Under the pieces are notes generated by a model. It was not told the DNA's origin, ran no database searches, and worked only from the letters and a program-made list of their open reading frames with translations. A stretch of 64,000 nucleotides of DNA from Pseudaminobacter soli (ex Zhang et al. 2022) (GTDB lineage Bacteria; Pseudomonadota; Alphaproteobacteria; Rhizobiales; Rhizobiaceae): NCBI RefSeq assembly GCF_014595955.1, contig NZ_JABVCF010000007.1, positions 1 through 64,000 of the forward strand, written 5' to 3'. Position numbers and translations under genes: made by a program. The stretch's first letter is position 1. Each line of letters opens with the position of its first letter. Positions 25,699 to 35,669 of this stretch are shown in pieces.

Positions 25699-26781
25699 AT
25701 GGCCCACATCCAATTGCAGAACATCACCAAGAGCTTCGGCAATCACTTTGCTCTGAAGGGACTCAACCTCGAGATCGAGGACGGCGAGTTCTTCGTCCTG
25801 CTCGGAGAGACCGGGGCGGGGAAGACCACGACGCTCAGGCTCATCGCCGGCCTCGAAAAACCCAGCGAGGGACAAATCTTCATCGACGGCACGGATGTCG
25901 GTGACTGGGGCGCCGCCGAGCGCGATGTGGCGCTGGTGCTGCAGCAGTACTCTCTCTACCCGCGCTATACGGTGCGCGAGAACCTGGAATTTCCGCTCAA
26001 GTCGAAGATCCGGCGCGTGCCGGATGCGGAGATCAAGGAGCGTGTAACGCGGGTGGCGAGGACGCTGCGCATCGAGCATCTCCTGGAGCGCAAGACCGAC
26101 CGGCTCTCGGGCGGCGAGATGCAGCGCGTCTCGATCGGCCGGGCGATCGTGCGCAAGCCGCGCGTCTTCCTGATGGACGAGCCGCTTTCGGCGCTAGACG
26201 CAAAGCTGCGCGAGGCGCTCAGGACGGAGCTCAAGAACCTGCAGATGGGGCTCGGCGCCACCTTCCTGTTCGTCACCCACGACCAGATCGAGGCGATGTC
26301 GATGGGCGACAAGATCGGCGTGCTCAACCACGGGAACCTGGTGCAAACCGGCACGCCCTATGAGATCTACAACAACCCGCTCAATACCTTCGTGGCGCGC
26401 GCCGTGGGCTCGCCGCCGATGAACCTGTTGGAGGGCCGGCTCGTCTCGGGCCGGGCGGTGATCGCGCCAGCGAGCTTCGAGCTGCCCTATAACGGTGCCG
26501 CCCGGCCAAGCGGGGCTGACGGCAGGCCGCTGGTCTTCGGCATCCGCCCCGAGGACATCGTGCTGGAGGCGGGAGCGCCGGTCGAGGCTAAGGTGCATGA
26601 CGTGGAGAACCACGGCGTCGAGAAGATCGTGACGCTCAGGGTCGGCGACCACCTGCTGCACGCCACCGCCCCGGCCCGCATCGAACTGGCAATGGAGCAG
26701 GACGTCCGCTTCGGCTGGAATCCGGGCAAGGTCGCGCTGTTCGACCAGGCGTCAGGTGTCAGCCTGAGGCATGCAGGGTAG
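25699..26781 (+). CDS. Sugar ABC transporter ATP-binding protein 2
   Basis: A 360-aa ATPase of the same class. Walker A reads LGETGAGKTTTLRL, the signature LSGGEMQRVSIGRAI, and Walker B FLMDEPLSALD. The TOBE domain follows from about residue 240. It ends the operon, 85 bases after ATPase 1. Two distinct ATPases in one CUT1 operon is also the design of rhizobial GlpS/GlpT. The last codons read SLRHAG before the stop. Confidence 0.92.
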   Translation: MAHIQLQNITKSFGNHFALKGLNLEIEDGEFFVLLGETGAGKTTTLRLIAGLEKPSEGQIFIDGTDVGDWGAAERDVALVLQQYSLYPRYTVRENLEFPLKSKIRRVPDAEIKERVTRVARTLRIEHLLERKTDRLSGGEMQRVSIGRAIVRKPRVFLMDEPLSALDAKLREALRTELKNLQMGLGATFLFVTHDQIEAMSMGDKIGVLNHGNLVQTGTPYEIYNNPLNTFVARAVGSPPMNLLEGRLVSGRAVIAPASFELPYNGAARPSGADGRPLVFGIRPEDIVLEAGAPVEAKVHDVENHGVEKIVTLRVGDHLLHATAPARIELAMEQDVRFGWNPGKVALFDQASGVSLRHAG

Positions 26782-26924
26782 GCCGGGCGGCCGAGGCCGT
26801 CTGCATGTCCAGGTAGCCGCCACTTTCGCGCGGAACTGGACCAAGCATTGGGCCTGAGAAACCGGTAAGCGTCGCGTCGCCGCTCGATTCGAGGCGGTGC
26901 CTCCGTTTCGAAAGCTGCCTCCGC

Positions 26925-27815
26925 GTGAACAACGGTATCCTGCTCGCGCTATTCGCCTATGCCACCTATTCCTGGAGCGACGCGGCCATCAAGGCGCTGG
27001 GCGGTAAACTCAGCGTCTTCGAGATCGGCTTCTTCCTGGCGCTGATCTCCGGCATCTGCATCTTCCTAGCCAAGCCCCGCGAAGAACGCTGGGCCGATTT
27101 TTGGCGCATGAAGCGGCCACTGGCCGTCCAGACCCGTGCGCTGCTCGGCCTCGCATGCAGCGTTCTCGGCGTGGTGGCGTTCACGACCATTCCGCTGGCA
27201 GAGGTCTATGCGATCATCTTCCTGTCGCCGCTGTTCATCACGATCTTCTCCATCCTGTTCCTCAAGGAGCAAGTTGGCCCGTGGCGATGGTTCGCCGTTG
27301 TCGCCGGCTTCATCGGCGTCCTTCTCGTGGTGAGGCCCGGCTTCCGCGCGATCGAGTTCGGTCACTTCGCCGCCTTGGCTATAGCGCTGCTTGGGTCGAT
27401 CGTGGTCGTGCTCATGCGCGCGCTCTCCAACCACGAGCGCCAGACAACGATGCTGGCCTTCGTGATCATCCACATCCTTGTCTTCAATGGGGTGGCGATG
27501 GCGCTGACCACCGCAAGGCTGCCCACCTGGGAGGAAGCCGGCATCCTGGTGATCGCCGGGGTTTTTTCCGCCTGCGGCAATATCGGCCTGCTCAGGGCGA
27601 CCAAGTATGCGCCCGCCAACGCGCTGGCGTCGACGCAATATTCCCAGCTCGCCTGGGCGGTGGTGATCGGCGCCATGATTTTCAACGAGCGGCCCGATCT
27701 CTGGGCGATCGCCGGGATCGCCGTCATTGGCGGCTCGGGCCTGCTGACGCTCGCGCGCGAGCGCATCCGGCTCGGCACCGTGCGGTGGAATCTGTTCGCG
27801 CGGAACAGGCCGTGA
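26925..27815 (+). CDS. DMT-superfamily (EamA) transporter
   Basis: A 296-aa protein with about ten hydrophobic segments arranged as two EamA repeats (residues about 5-135 and 150-285). The second half shows NALASTQYSQLAWAVVIGAMIF, typical of the family. The start codon is GTG at 26925. EamA transporters export amino acids, nucleosides or other metabolites; the substrate here is not predictable. It converges with nth. Confidence 0.88.
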   Translation: MNNGILLALFAYATYSWSDAAIKALGGKLSVFEIGFFLALISGICIFLAKPREERWADFWRMKRPLAVQTRALLGLACSVLGVVAFTTIPLAEVYAIIFLSPLFITIFSILFLKEQVGPWRWFAVVAGFIGVLLVVRPGFRAIEFGHFAALAIALLGSIVVVLMRALSNHERQTTMLAFVIIHILVFNGVAMALTTARLPTWEEAGILVIAGVFSACGNIGLLRATKYAPANALASTQYSQLAWAVVIGAMIFNERPDLWAIAGIAVIGGSGLLTLARERIRLGTVRWNLFARNRP

Positions 27816-27825
27816 GCCTATAGCC

Positions 27826-28617
27826 CTACTGCGCCGCCACCAGCTCCGGGTTCTCTTCCGGACCGAGCTGAACCAGCGGCGCGGGGACCGAATTCCACTT
27901 CTCCGGCGACTTGCACAGGTCGGCAATCACGCAGCGGATGCAGTCAGGCTTGCGCGCCTTGCAGACATAGCGGCCGTGCAGGATCAGCCAATGATGGGCG
28001 TGACGCAGATACTCCGGAGGGATAATGCGCAGGAAAGCTTTCTCCACCTCGTCGGTCGTCTTGCCGGGAGCCAGTTGCAGCCGGGTGCCGATCCGGAAGA
28101 TGTGCGTGTCGACGGCCAGGGTGTGATGTCCGAAGGCCATGTTGAGCACGACGTTCGCCGTCTTGCGCCCTACCCCCGGCAACTTCGTCAGCGCCTCGAG
28201 ATCATCCGGCACCTGCCCGCCATGCTCGCCGATCAGCGTCTCGGAGAGCGCGATGACGTTCTTCGCTTTCCCCCGCCAGAGGCCGATGGTGCGGATATAT
28301 TCGCCAAGCCGCTCCTCGCCGAGCGCCACCATCTTCTCGGGCGTATCCGCGACGGCGAACAGCGGCCGCGTCGCCTTGTTCACGCCTACGTCTGTGGCCT
28401 GGGCCGAGAGCACCACGGCGACCAGCAGCGTAAAGACGTTCACGTGCTCCAGTTCGCCCTTCGGCTCCGGCCGCTGCACCGAGAAGCGGCGAAAAATCTC
28501 ATGGATTTCCTCGGGGCTGTAAAGCGAGCGCGGCCGGCGGGGGCGGGGCTTTGGTTTCGCGCTCGAACCGGTGCGCTTGGCCGGTGCTGCGGCGCTTTTG
28601 AGCTTGGGGTTTTTCAT
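27826..28617 (-). CDS. nth: Endonuclease III
   Basis: A 263-aa base-excision-repair glycosylase/AP lyase for oxidised pyrimidines. The helix-hairpin-helix LPGVGRKTANVVL carries the catalytic lysine, and the catalytic aspartate is in AVDTHIFRIGTR. The [4Fe-4S] cluster ligands follow the C-x6-C-x2-C-x5-C pattern (CKARKPDCIRCVIADLC). An N-terminal basic tail of about 35 residues (PAKRTGSSAKPKPRPRRPR) is common in rhizobial homologues. I start at 28617, which leaves a 22-base gap to the divergent DUF2244 gene; an ATG at 28641 would overlap it. Confidence 0.95.
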   Translation of the reverse strand: MKNPKLKSAAAPAKRTGSSAKPKPRPRRPRSLYSPEEIHEIFRRFSVQRPEPKGELEHVNVFTLLVAVVLSAQATDVGVNKATRPLFAVADTPEKMVALGEERLGEYIRTIGLWRGKAKNVIALSETLIGEHGGQVPDDLEALTKLPGVGRKTANVVLNMAFGHHTLAVDTHIFRIGTRLQLAPGKTTDEVEKAFLRIIPPEYLRHAHHWLILHGRYVCKARKPDCIRCVIADLCKSPEKWNSVPAPLVQLGPEENPELVAAQ

Positions 28618-28639
28618 GCGCCCTCTATAATTATCCGGC

Positions 28640-29131
28640 ATGACGGAGACAAACCGCGTCGACGCCGATGAGCCGTTCTTCCGGGCGCTGCTGACCCCGC
28701 ACCGCTCGCTCGGCCGGACTGGCTTCGCCCTGCTCATGGGCTCGCTTCTCTTCGCCTGGATCGTCACCGGAGCGATCTTCCTTGCCAACGGCGCCTGGCC
28801 GGTCTTCGGCTTCTTCGGGCTGGATGTGATTGCGGTCTACGTCGCGTTCCGGCTGAACTACCGTGCGGCCCGCGCCCGCGAGGAAGTGTCGATCTCGCGG
28901 ACAGCCCTCGACATCCGCAAGGTCGCGCCCTCGGGGCGCGCCGAAGAGCATCGCTTCAATCCCTTCTGGACCCGCTTTTCGGTGGCCCGCCACGACGAGA
29001 TCGGCATCACTCGGATGGCCGTGGAGTCGCGCGGCGAGGAGGTTGCGATCGGCTCCTTCCTCAATCCGGACGATCGCGAGAGCTTTGCCGCAGCCTTCGG
29101 CCAGGCCTTGACGACCGCACGGCGCGGCTAA
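28640..29131 (+). CDS. DUF2244 domain membrane protein
   Basis: A 163-aa protein with two membrane segments near the N-terminus (about residues 28-48 and 52-70), followed by a soluble domain. It fits DUF2244: LLTPHRSLGRTGF at the start, and EVSISRTALDIRK and FNPFWTRF later. The family is widespread in alphaproteobacteria, often near nth as here. Function is unknown. Confidence 0.88.
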   Translation: MTETNRVDADEPFFRALLTPHRSLGRTGFALLMGSLLFAWIVTGAIFLANGAWPVFGFFGLDVIAVYVAFRLNYRAARAREEVSISRTALDIRKVAPSGRAEEHRFNPFWTRFSVARHDEIGITRMAVESRGEEVAIGSFLNPDDRESFAAAFGQALTTARRG

Positions 29132-29192
29132 GCAGGAAACGGGTGGAGAGTTGCGCTTCGGAGCGCCATAGTCACGGTAAAGGAGATTTGCC

Positions 29193-30074
29193 GTGAACGC
29201 TCAGACCGCAGTCCTTCTCAAGGACATCACACCGGACGGCGGCGACTATTCCGTCGTTCGCCGCGTCATCGAAAAAATCAGCCTCGACTATCGGGACCAG
29301 CCCTCGCTGGAGGCGCTTGCCGCCGAAGTGGGCGAAACCCCGACCGGCCTGCAAAAGCTCTTCACCCGCTGGGCCGGGCTGTCGCCGAAAGCCTTCCTGC
29401 AGGCGGTGACGCTCAATCATGCGCGCCGGCTGCTCGACGGCGGCCTGCCCCTGCTGGAGACAGCGCTTGAGATCGGCATGTCCGGCCCGGGCCGGCTGCA
29501 CGACCTCTTCGTCACGCACGAGGCGATGTCACCCGGAGACTACAAGAGCCGCGGCGCTGGGCTCACCATCCGCTACGGCTACCACATCTCGCCCTTCGGG
29601 ATTGCCCTGATCATGGTGACCGATCGCGGCCTTGCGGGCCTGTCCTTCAACGATCCGGGCGAGGAGCGCGCCGCCTTCGCCGACATGAGCGGGCGCTGGC
29701 CGAATGCCGCCTATGTCGAGGACATGGCCGCGACCGCGCCCTATGCCGCGCGCATCTTCGATCCCGCGCGCTGGCGGGCGGACCAGCCGCTGCGCGTGGT
29801 GATGATCGGCACCGATTTTCAGATGAGCGTCTGGCAGGCGCTGCTGAAGATCCCGATGGGCAGGGCGCGCAGCTATTCCGCGATCGCGGCCGAGATCGGC
29901 CGGCCCGGCGCCAGCCGCGCAGTCGGCGCGGCGATCGGTGCCAACCCGCTGTCCTTCGTCGTTCCCTGCCACCGTGCGCTCGGGAAATCCGGCGCACTCA
30001 CCGGCTATCACTGGGGCCTGACGCGCAAGCGCGCCATCCTTGGCTGGGAGGCTGGGCAACTGGCGCGGTGCTGA
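29193..30074 (+). CDS. Ada-like protein: AraC-type HTH plus methylated-DNA-cysteine methyltransferase
   Basis: A 293-aa protein with an AraC-type DNA-binding region (about residues 20-105: LEALAAEVGETPTGLQKLF, then LDGGLPLLETALEIG) joined to an O6-methylguanine methyltransferase domain. The acceptor cysteine is in VVPCHRALG. It lacks the N-terminal zinc/phosphotriester domain of classical Ada, so it cannot sense methyl phosphotriesters in the E. coli manner. The start codon is GTG at 29193 with AAGGAG about seven bases upstream. It repairs O6-alkylguanine and may regulate its own gene. Confidence 0.92.
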   Translation: MNAQTAVLLKDITPDGGDYSVVRRVIEKISLDYRDQPSLEALAAEVGETPTGLQKLFTRWAGLSPKAFLQAVTLNHARRLLDGGLPLLETALEIGMSGPGRLHDLFVTHEAMSPGDYKSRGAGLTIRYGYHISPFGIALIMVTDRGLAGLSFNDPGEERAAFADMSGRWPNAAYVEDMAATAPYAARIFDPARWRADQPLRVVMIGTDFQMSVWQALLKIPMGRARSYSAIAAEIGRPGASRAVGAAIGANPLSFVVPCHRALGKSGALTGYHWGLTRKRAILGWEAGQLARC

Positions 30075-30099
30075 GTACGCGTGCGCCAAGCTCATCGTT

Positions 30100-30262
30100 T
30101 CCTCTCCCCCGCTGGGAGGAGCTATCGCATATGCAACTACCCCCACCCCAAGGGGGAGGGAATTCGCAGCGCGGCCACCCAGGTCCGATCTTAGAGAGCG
30201 GTGGCGGTAAGAGCGCCAACCGGTCCCCCTCCCCTTGTGGGGAGGGGTTAGGAGGGGGGGAC
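30100..30262. repeat. Intergenic CCCTCCCC/GGGGAGGG palindromic repeat
   Basis: This stretch between the ada-like gene and the ribokinase gene holds at least two interleaved stems: CCCCACCCCAAGGGGGAGGG, and TCCCCTTGTGGGGAGGGG further on. It is related to the elements at 23.2 kb and 45.0 kb. The remaining bases to 30405 contain no convincing gene. Confidence 0.7.
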
Positions 30263-30405
30263 ATGGCCGCTCAAGTTCCGCAGACGTTCCATGGGCGATT
30301 GCGCTACCGCCTGCGGCGACAGAGTGGCCGTCCCTTGGCGCACGCCCGGTTCCCTTGAACGCAGAGAGCGGCTAGATCGAGCCTGGAAGAACCCAGGAGG
30401 CTCGC

Positions 30406-31305
30406 TTGATAACGGTCGTCGGCTCGATCAACCTTGATCTCATCGCCAATGTGGAGCGCCTGCCGGCGCCGGGCGAGACGGTGCCGAGTTCCCTCTTCCA
30501 AACCTCCCCAGGCGGCAAGGGCGCCAATCAGGCGCTCGCGGCCGCGCGCGCCCGGGGCAAAGTCCGCATGGTCGGCGCGGTCGGCAAGGACGCCTTCGCC
30601 GCCGAGGCGCTGGCGCTTCTGAAGGAGGCCCAGGTGGACCTTTCAAAGGTCCGTGAGGCGCATGCGGCGACGGGCATCGCGCTGATCTTCGTCGATGCCG
30701 CCGCCGAGAACGTGATCGTCATCGCCTCCGGCGCCAACGGCACGGTGCTGCCCGGTGATCTGGCCATGCTCGATCTCGGCAAGGGCGAGGTGCTGCTGCT
30801 CCAGCACGAGGTGCCGCTGGAGACGGTCGAGGCCGCGCTCGACAAGGCCCGCCCGGCGGGAGCGGTCTCCATTCTCAATACCGCTCCCTACCGGCCGGAA
30901 GCGGCTGCGCTTCTGCCCAAGGCCGACTACGTCGTCGCCAACGAGACCGAGTTCGACCTCTATGCGCGTGCGCTCGGCCTTTCCGGCGGCGACCGCGAAG
31001 CCCGCATGCGGAGCTTTGCATTCAGCACCGGCCGCACCGTGGTCGTCACCCTCGGCGGTCAGGGCGTCGTCGCGGCCACCGGAGACCAGTTACACCGCGT
31101 CCCGGCGCTGCCGGTCACCCCGGTCGATACGGTCGGCGCGGGCGACACTTTTTGCGGCTACTTCGCCGCAGCGCTCTCGGAAGGCTTGCCGCTCGAGCAG
31201 GCGCTGCGCCGCGCCGCCGCCGCCGGTTCGCTGGCGTGCCTGAAGAACGGCGCCCAGCCGGCCATCCCGCTCCGCCAGGAGGTAGACCAGGCACTGTCGG
31301 GGTGA
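30406..31305 (+). CDS. rbsK: Ribokinase (PfkB family)
   Basis: A 299-aa sugar kinase that phosphorylates ribose to ribose 5-phosphate. The first PfkB signature is seen as FQTSPGGKGANQALAAARA and the second, with the catalytic Asp, as DTVGAGDTFCGYFAAAL. The start codon is TTG at 30406, supported by a perfect AGGAGG six bases upstream. No ribose transporter is adjacent. A related substrate is possible, since PfkB specificity is hard to infer from motifs alone. Confidence 0.88.
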   Translation: MITVVGSINLDLIANVERLPAPGETVPSSLFQTSPGGKGANQALAAARARGKVRMVGAVGKDAFAAEALALLKEAQVDLSKVREAHAATGIALIFVDAAAENVIVIASGANGTVLPGDLAMLDLGKGEVLLLQHEVPLETVEAALDKARPAGAVSILNTAPYRPEAAALLPKADYVVANETEFDLYARALGLSGGDREARMRSFAFSTGRTVVVTLGGQGVVAATGDQLHRVPALPVTPVDTVGAGDTFCGYFAAALSEGLPLEQALRRAAAAGSLACLKNGAQPAIPLRQEVDQALSG

Positions 31306-31399
31306 GGTCGGGAGGCCATCGCCAGGGGTAGAGGCTTAACAGACATCATGGCGCACGGTTCGTCGCGACTTTGCCCGCCAGCCGTATTCTTTCCTCCGT

Positions 31400-31685
31400 C
31401 ATTCTAGGGCGGAGCGGCCGCGAAGCGCCGCGCTCCAGTAGCCCTCATGGTGAGACTGTCGAACCATGAGGCTGGTAAAGCGTCGCACCCTTCATGAACG
31501 AACTGGTGCTGGACAATGTGAACGCTCAAGCGCTTCAACGCTTCAGAACTACGGAGGCGAAACTCAAATCCCGTCCTTCGACAGGCTCAGGATGAGGGAT
31601 TTGGGTTCCGGCATGGATCCTCGGGTCTCCGGCGCGCCGCTTAGTGGCTGCTCCGCCCGAGGATGACGAAGCGGAAGGGTCCCGC
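31400..31685. repeat. Composite palindromic repeat, copy 1
   Basis: The gap between the ribokinase and histidine kinase genes contains CCCTCATGGTGAGACTGTCG and CCTTCGACAGGCTCAGGATG units, with AACTCAAATCCC / GGGATTTGGGTT arms. The same modules recur at 35.3, 36.9, 37.5 and 38.2 kb. No gene is convincing here. Confidence 0.8.
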
Positions 31686-31691
31686 CTTATC

Positions 31692-33275
31692 TCACGCTGC
31701 CTTCTCCTTGGACAGGACGGAGGGCGAGGGCGAGGTGACCTGGATCTCGGCGGCGAACGTCGTGCCGCCATCGTGCGTGTAGGAATAAGTCCCGCCGAGC
31801 TGGGTCACCATGCCTTTGATCAGCCGATTGCCCATTCCCGAAACCACCGCGGCGGGATCGAAGCCGATGCCATCGTCGGCGATGGTGAGCCGCGCCATGT
31901 TGTTGTCGGCCGGGGTTAGGCTGATGCGGATCGAGCCGCGCCGGCCATCGGGAAACGCATATTTCAGCGCATTGGTGACGACCTCGTTGACCAGCAGCGC
32001 CAGCGGGGTCGCGAAATCGCGATCGATCACCAGCGGCTCGATCTCGGTGAGGATGTCCGCCTCGATCCCGAAAGTCTGGGTGAGCGGCTCAACGATCGAC
32101 GGGATCAGTTCGTGCGCCTCGATCTCCGAGTACTGGTCGAGCCTGTACATGTGTTCGTGCACGGCGGTCATGGCCCCGATGCGCGACTGCAGGTCGGCCA
32201 TGCTCTCCGGCGGGATATTCTGCATCCTGACCAGCGACTGCACGGATTGCAGATTGTTCTTCACGCGATGATGCGTGTCGCGGAAGAGCAGTTGGTTGAG
32301 CCGCAGAGCCTCCTCCAATTCCGCCTGCCGCTTCAGCCCGCTGCGCACTAGGCGCACGATCCATAGCGAGGCGACCGCCAGCGCGATCGCAGTCGGGACC
32401 GATAGTCCGAGCAGCCACAGCGTGTTGCGCCAGAACAACTGGTAGGCGGCACCCGCGCTGACGGACGCGACGGCGATGAAGTCGGTCTCGGGAACCATCC
32501 GGTAGGCGACGAAACGGGAGACGCCGTCTGCGGGCGAGACCGCCGGGTATACACCCTCAGGGCTCTTCGGCAGATATTCCGTGAACAGCACGTATTCGCT
32601 CATGTCGAGCGGCCCGTCCGCCAGAGGAAAGCGCGCCGTCAGCTGCCCGTCCTTGCGGATGATGCTGACCGTCGAGTTCGTGCTCAAACCAAGCGAGGCC
32701 CAGATTTCCCGGAACAGCTCGACGTCATATGAGACTGCGGCGATGCCGGCGAACTTGCCGGCGCGCTCCAGCCGCTTGGCGAAGACGAAGATCTGCTTGC
32801 CGTCCAACTTGCTGATCAGCAGCGATGAGCTACTCCATCGCGCGCCGGATCGGGCGGCCTGGAAATAATCTCGGTCCGTTACGGTGATGGGCCGGATCTT
32901 CGGATTCGTGGAGTAAAGCGTCTCGCCGTTTGCATCGAAGACATAGGCCTGGACCGTGCCTGGCAGGCCCTGCACCGCGTCCTCGATGTTCTGCACCGTC
33001 TGGCCGGGGACATGGTTTATGTCCGGCCCGAGTGAAGCGTCGATGCGCTGCAGCGCCTGGCGCGCCAGTTCCACGATCCATTTGGTATTTGTGGCCACCA
33101 CCTGCGAGGCGGCCTCGGCACGGGTCGCTGCGGCGCGCTGGGCTTCCTGTCTTGCCTGCACGATCGCAGTCGAAAGAACCGCCACGAACAGGACGAAGAA
33201 GCCGATGATCAGGGCCGCCGTCGCCGTGACCGGAAATCTCGACTGCTCCGGCGCAATCGGTGCCGCTATGCCCAC
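31692..33275 (-). CDS. Membrane sensor histidine kinase (HisKA_2/HWE type, Cache sensor)
   Basis: A 527-aa kinase. Membrane segments at about residues 17-40 and 286-310 bracket a periplasmic dCache-like domain ([14 protein letters not shown] is characteristic). The HisKA_2 phospho-acceptor is [14 protein letters not shown] (His335/336), followed by a HATPase domain with [15 protein letters not shown] and IADDGIGFD. The GTG at 33275 is preceded by GGGGGA and is preferred over a start at 33368. No response regulator is adjacent, so it is an orphan. In alphaproteobacteria this class often signals to the general stress (PhyR) pathway, which is only a possibility here. Confidence 0.9.
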   Translation of the reverse strand: MGIAAPIAPEQSRFPVTATAALIIGFFVLFVAVLSTAIVQARQEAQRAAATRAEAASQVVATNTKWIVELARQALQRIDASLGPDINHVPGQTVQNIEDAVQGLPGTVQAYVFDANGETLYSTNPKIRPITVTDRDYFQAARSGARWSSSSLLISKLDGKQIFVFAKRLERAGKFAGIAAVSYDVELFREIWASLGLSTNSTVSIIRKDGQLTARFPLADGPLDMSEYVLFTEYLPKSPEGVYPAVSPADGVSRFVAYRMVPETDFIAVASVSAGAAYQLFWRNTLWLLGLSVPTAIALAVASLWIVRLVRSGLKRQAELEEALRLNQLLFRDTHHRVKNNLQSVQSLVRMQNIPPESMADLQSRIGAMTAVHEHMYRLDQYSEIEAHELIPSIVEPLTQTFGIEADILTEIEPLVIDRDFATPLALLVNEVVTNALKYAFPDGRRGSIRISLTPADNNMARLTIADDGIGFDPAAVVSGMGNRLIKGMVTQLGGTYSYTHDGGTTFAAEIQVTSPSPSVLSKEKAA

Positions 33276-33442
33276 ACGGTATCCCCCAAAGTAAGCCGCG
33301 CGCCTCTGCCCAGGCGCGACCGGCAGAACATAGCGCCTGTCTCCTCGGCCTGCCAGTAGTCCGCGCAACCTTGCGTCGAAAGGCGCAGCAGGCCTTGTCC
33401 CCGCGCTTGTCGCCCGTCGGTCAGGCTGGTAAACGCGCGCTC

Positions 33443-35254
33443 ATGACCACGCCGCTCAAGAACATCCGCAACTTCTCCATCGTCGCCCATATCGACCATG
33501 GCAAGTCGACGCTCGCCGATCGCCTGATCCAGATGACCGGCGGCCTCGACGCGCGCGAAATGGCCGGCAAGGAGCAGGTTCTCGACAATATGGAGATCGA
33601 GAAGGAGCGTGGCATCACCATCAAGGCGCAGACCGTGCGCCTCAATTATCAGGCGAAGGACGGTCAGGATTATGTGCTGAACCTTATCGACACCCCCGGC
33701 CACGTCGACTTCGCTTACGAGGTGTCGCGCAGCCTCGCCGCCTGCGAGGGATCGCTTTTGGTAGTCGACGCCTCACAGGGCGTCGAGGCGCAGACGCTCG
33801 CCAACGTCTACCAGGCGATCGACAACAACCACGAGATCGTCGTGGTCCTCAACAAGATCGACCTGCCCGCCGCCGAGCCCGAGCGCATCAAGGAGCAGGT
33901 CGAGGAGGTGATCGGGCTCGATGCCTCGAACGCCGTCGAGATCTCCGCCAAGACCGGCCTCAACATCGAAGGCGTGCTCGAGGCCATTGTCCACCAGCTC
34001 CCGCCGCCCAAGGAAGGCGATGCGAGCAAGCCGCTCAAGGCCATGCTGGTCGACAGTTGGTACGACGCCTATCTCGGCGTCATCGTCCTGGTGCGCGTGA
34101 TCGACGGCGTCCTGAAGAAGGGCCAGACCATCCGTATGATGGGCACCGGCGCCAAGTACCCCGTCGAGCGCGCCGGCTACTTCACGCCGAAAATGATCCA
34201 GGCCGACGAGATCGGCCCGGGCGAGTTCGGCTTCATCACCGCCTCCATCAAGGAAGTGGCCGACACCCGCGTCGGCGATACCATCACCGAGGACCGCCGC
34301 CCGACCGAGACGCCGCTGCCCGGCTTCAAGCCGGCGCAGCCCGTCGTCTTCTGCGGGCTCTTCCCGGTGGACGCGGCCGACTTCGAGGACCTGCGCGCCG
34401 CCATGGGCAAGCTCAGGCTCAACGACGCCTCCTTCTCCTTCGAGATGGAGACCTCCGCCGCGCTCGGCTTCGGCTTCCGCTGCGGCTTCCTCGGGCTGCT
34501 GCATCTCGAGATCATCCAGGAGCGGCTGGAGCGCGAGTTCGACCTCGACCTCATCGCCACCGCGCCGAGCGTCGTCTACCGCATGCACCTCACCGACGGC
34601 ACCGTGAAGGAGTTGCACAACCCGGCCGACATGCCGGACGTCGTGCGCATCGACCACATCGAGGAGCCGTGGATCCGCGCCACCATCCTCACGCCCGACG
34701 ACTATCTCGGCGGCATCCTGAAGCTCTGCCAGGACCGCCGCGGCATCCAGGTCGACCTCTCCTATGTCGGCAAGCGCGCCATGCTGCAGTACGACCTGCC
34801 GCTCAACGAGGTGGTGTTCGACTTCTACGACCGGCTGAAGTCGATCTCCAAGGGCTACGCCTCCTTCGACTACCACCTCACCGACTACCGCGAGGGCGAC
34901 CTCGTAAAGATGTCGATCCTGGTCAACGACGAGCCGGTCGACGCGCTCTCCATGCTGGTCCACCGCTCGGCGGCGGAAAAGCGCGGCCGCGCCATGTGCG
35001 AGAAGCTCAAGGAGCTGATCCCGCAGCACATGTTCAAGATCCCGATCCAGGCGGCGATCGGCGGCCGCATCGTCGCCCGCGAAACCATTTCCGCCCTGCG
35101 CAAGGACGTCACCGCAAAATGCTACGGCGGCGACGTTACCCGCAAGCGCAAGCTTCTCGAGAAGCAGAAGGAGGGCAAGAAGCGCATGCGCCAGTTCGGC
35201 AAGGTCGAAATCCCGCAGGCGGCGTTCATCGAAGCGCTGAAGATGGGGGATTGA
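33443..35254 (+). CDS. lepA: Elongation factor 4 (LepA)
   Basis: A 603-aa ribosome-associated GTPase that aids translation under stress and during initiation. G motifs are [14 protein letters not shown] (G1), [12 protein letters not shown] (G3) and [12 protein letters not shown] (G4). The LepA-specific C-terminal domain is present with [20 protein letters not shown]. The ATG at 33443 begins the conserved [16 protein letters not shown]. It is divergent from the histidine kinase gene. Length and motifs are standard. Confidence 0.97.
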   Translation: MTTPLKNIRNFSIVAHIDHGKSTLADRLIQMTGGLDAREMAGKEQVLDNMEIEKERGITIKAQTVRLNYQAKDGQDYVLNLIDTPGHVDFAYEVSRSLAACEGSLLVVDASQGVEAQTLANVYQAIDNNHEIVVVLNKIDLPAAEPERIKEQVEEVIGLDASNAVEISAKTGLNIEGVLEAIVHQLPPPKEGDASKPLKAMLVDSWYDAYLGVIVLVRVIDGVLKKGQTIRMMGTGAKYPVERAGYFTPKMIQADEIGPGEFGFITASIKEVADTRVGDTITEDRRPTETPLPGFKPAQPVVFCGLFPVDAADFEDLRAAMGKLRLNDASFSFEMETSAALGFGFRCGFLGLLHLEIIQERLEREFDLDLIATAPSVVYRMHLTDGTVKELHNPADMPDVVRIDHIEEPWIRATILTPDDYLGGILKLCQDRRGIQVDLSYVGKRAMLQYDLPLNEVVFDFYDRLKSISKGYASFDYHLTDYREGDLVKMSILVNDEPVDALSMLVHRSAAEKRGRAMCEKLKELIPQHMFKIPIQAAIGGRIVARETISALRKDVTAKCYGGDVTRKRKLLEKQKEGKKRMRQFGKVEIPQAAFIEALKMGD

Positions 35255-35261
35255 TCTCAAC

Positions 35262-35450
35262 GCGAAACCCAAATCCCACCCTTCGACAGGCTCAGGATGA
35301 GGGGATTTGGGTTTCGCAACTGCCAGTTCAGGAGCGTCGACGCGCTTCGGCGTTCATGTTGGTGGCCACCAATTCGCTCATGCTGGACACGACGTCCCAG
35401 TAGCCCTCATGGTGAGCCTGTCGAACCACGGGCGCTTGGCACCAACGGCC
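35262..35450. repeat. Composite palindromic repeat, copy 2
   Basis: AAACCCAAATCCC and GGGATTTGGGTTT flank a CCTTCGACAGGCTCAGGATG core. A second module with CCCTCATGGTGAGCCTGTCG and GGGCGCTTGGCACCA follows. The remainder of the gap to 35669 contains no clear gene and only a weak AT-rich promoter-like stretch near 35495. Confidence 0.85.
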
Positions 35451-35669
35451 CCTCCCGACCAGCGCTGTCCTTGAGTCCCTGCCGAAGATTTAGTAAAATA
35501 ACCCCAGAAACTCGCGGAAGTGCACGTCACTTCCGGCAGAGGGATCGTTGGTCCCCTTCTCTCAGGCGACAACCATATCGAATCGCCCTCGGCGACCGCC
35601 CGAGCACTCTGCCTGCCTTGACGCCCGGACCAGCGGCCGCGCCTGTTCCTCACAAAGGGAGGAGCCAGC

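Noticed and set aside
28438-28453. CACGTG core within nth as a further parS site
   Set aside because: It differs from the parS consensus at six of 16 positions, far worse than the three reported sites.
33773-35272. 499-aa open frame on the minus strand
   Set aside because: Exact antisense shadow of lepA, with Asp/Val/Leu/Gly-rich low-information sequence.
34057-35403. 448-aa open frame on the plus strand
   Set aside because: A frame-shifted reading of lepA that is almost entirely Arg, His, Pro and Gly. Not a real protein.
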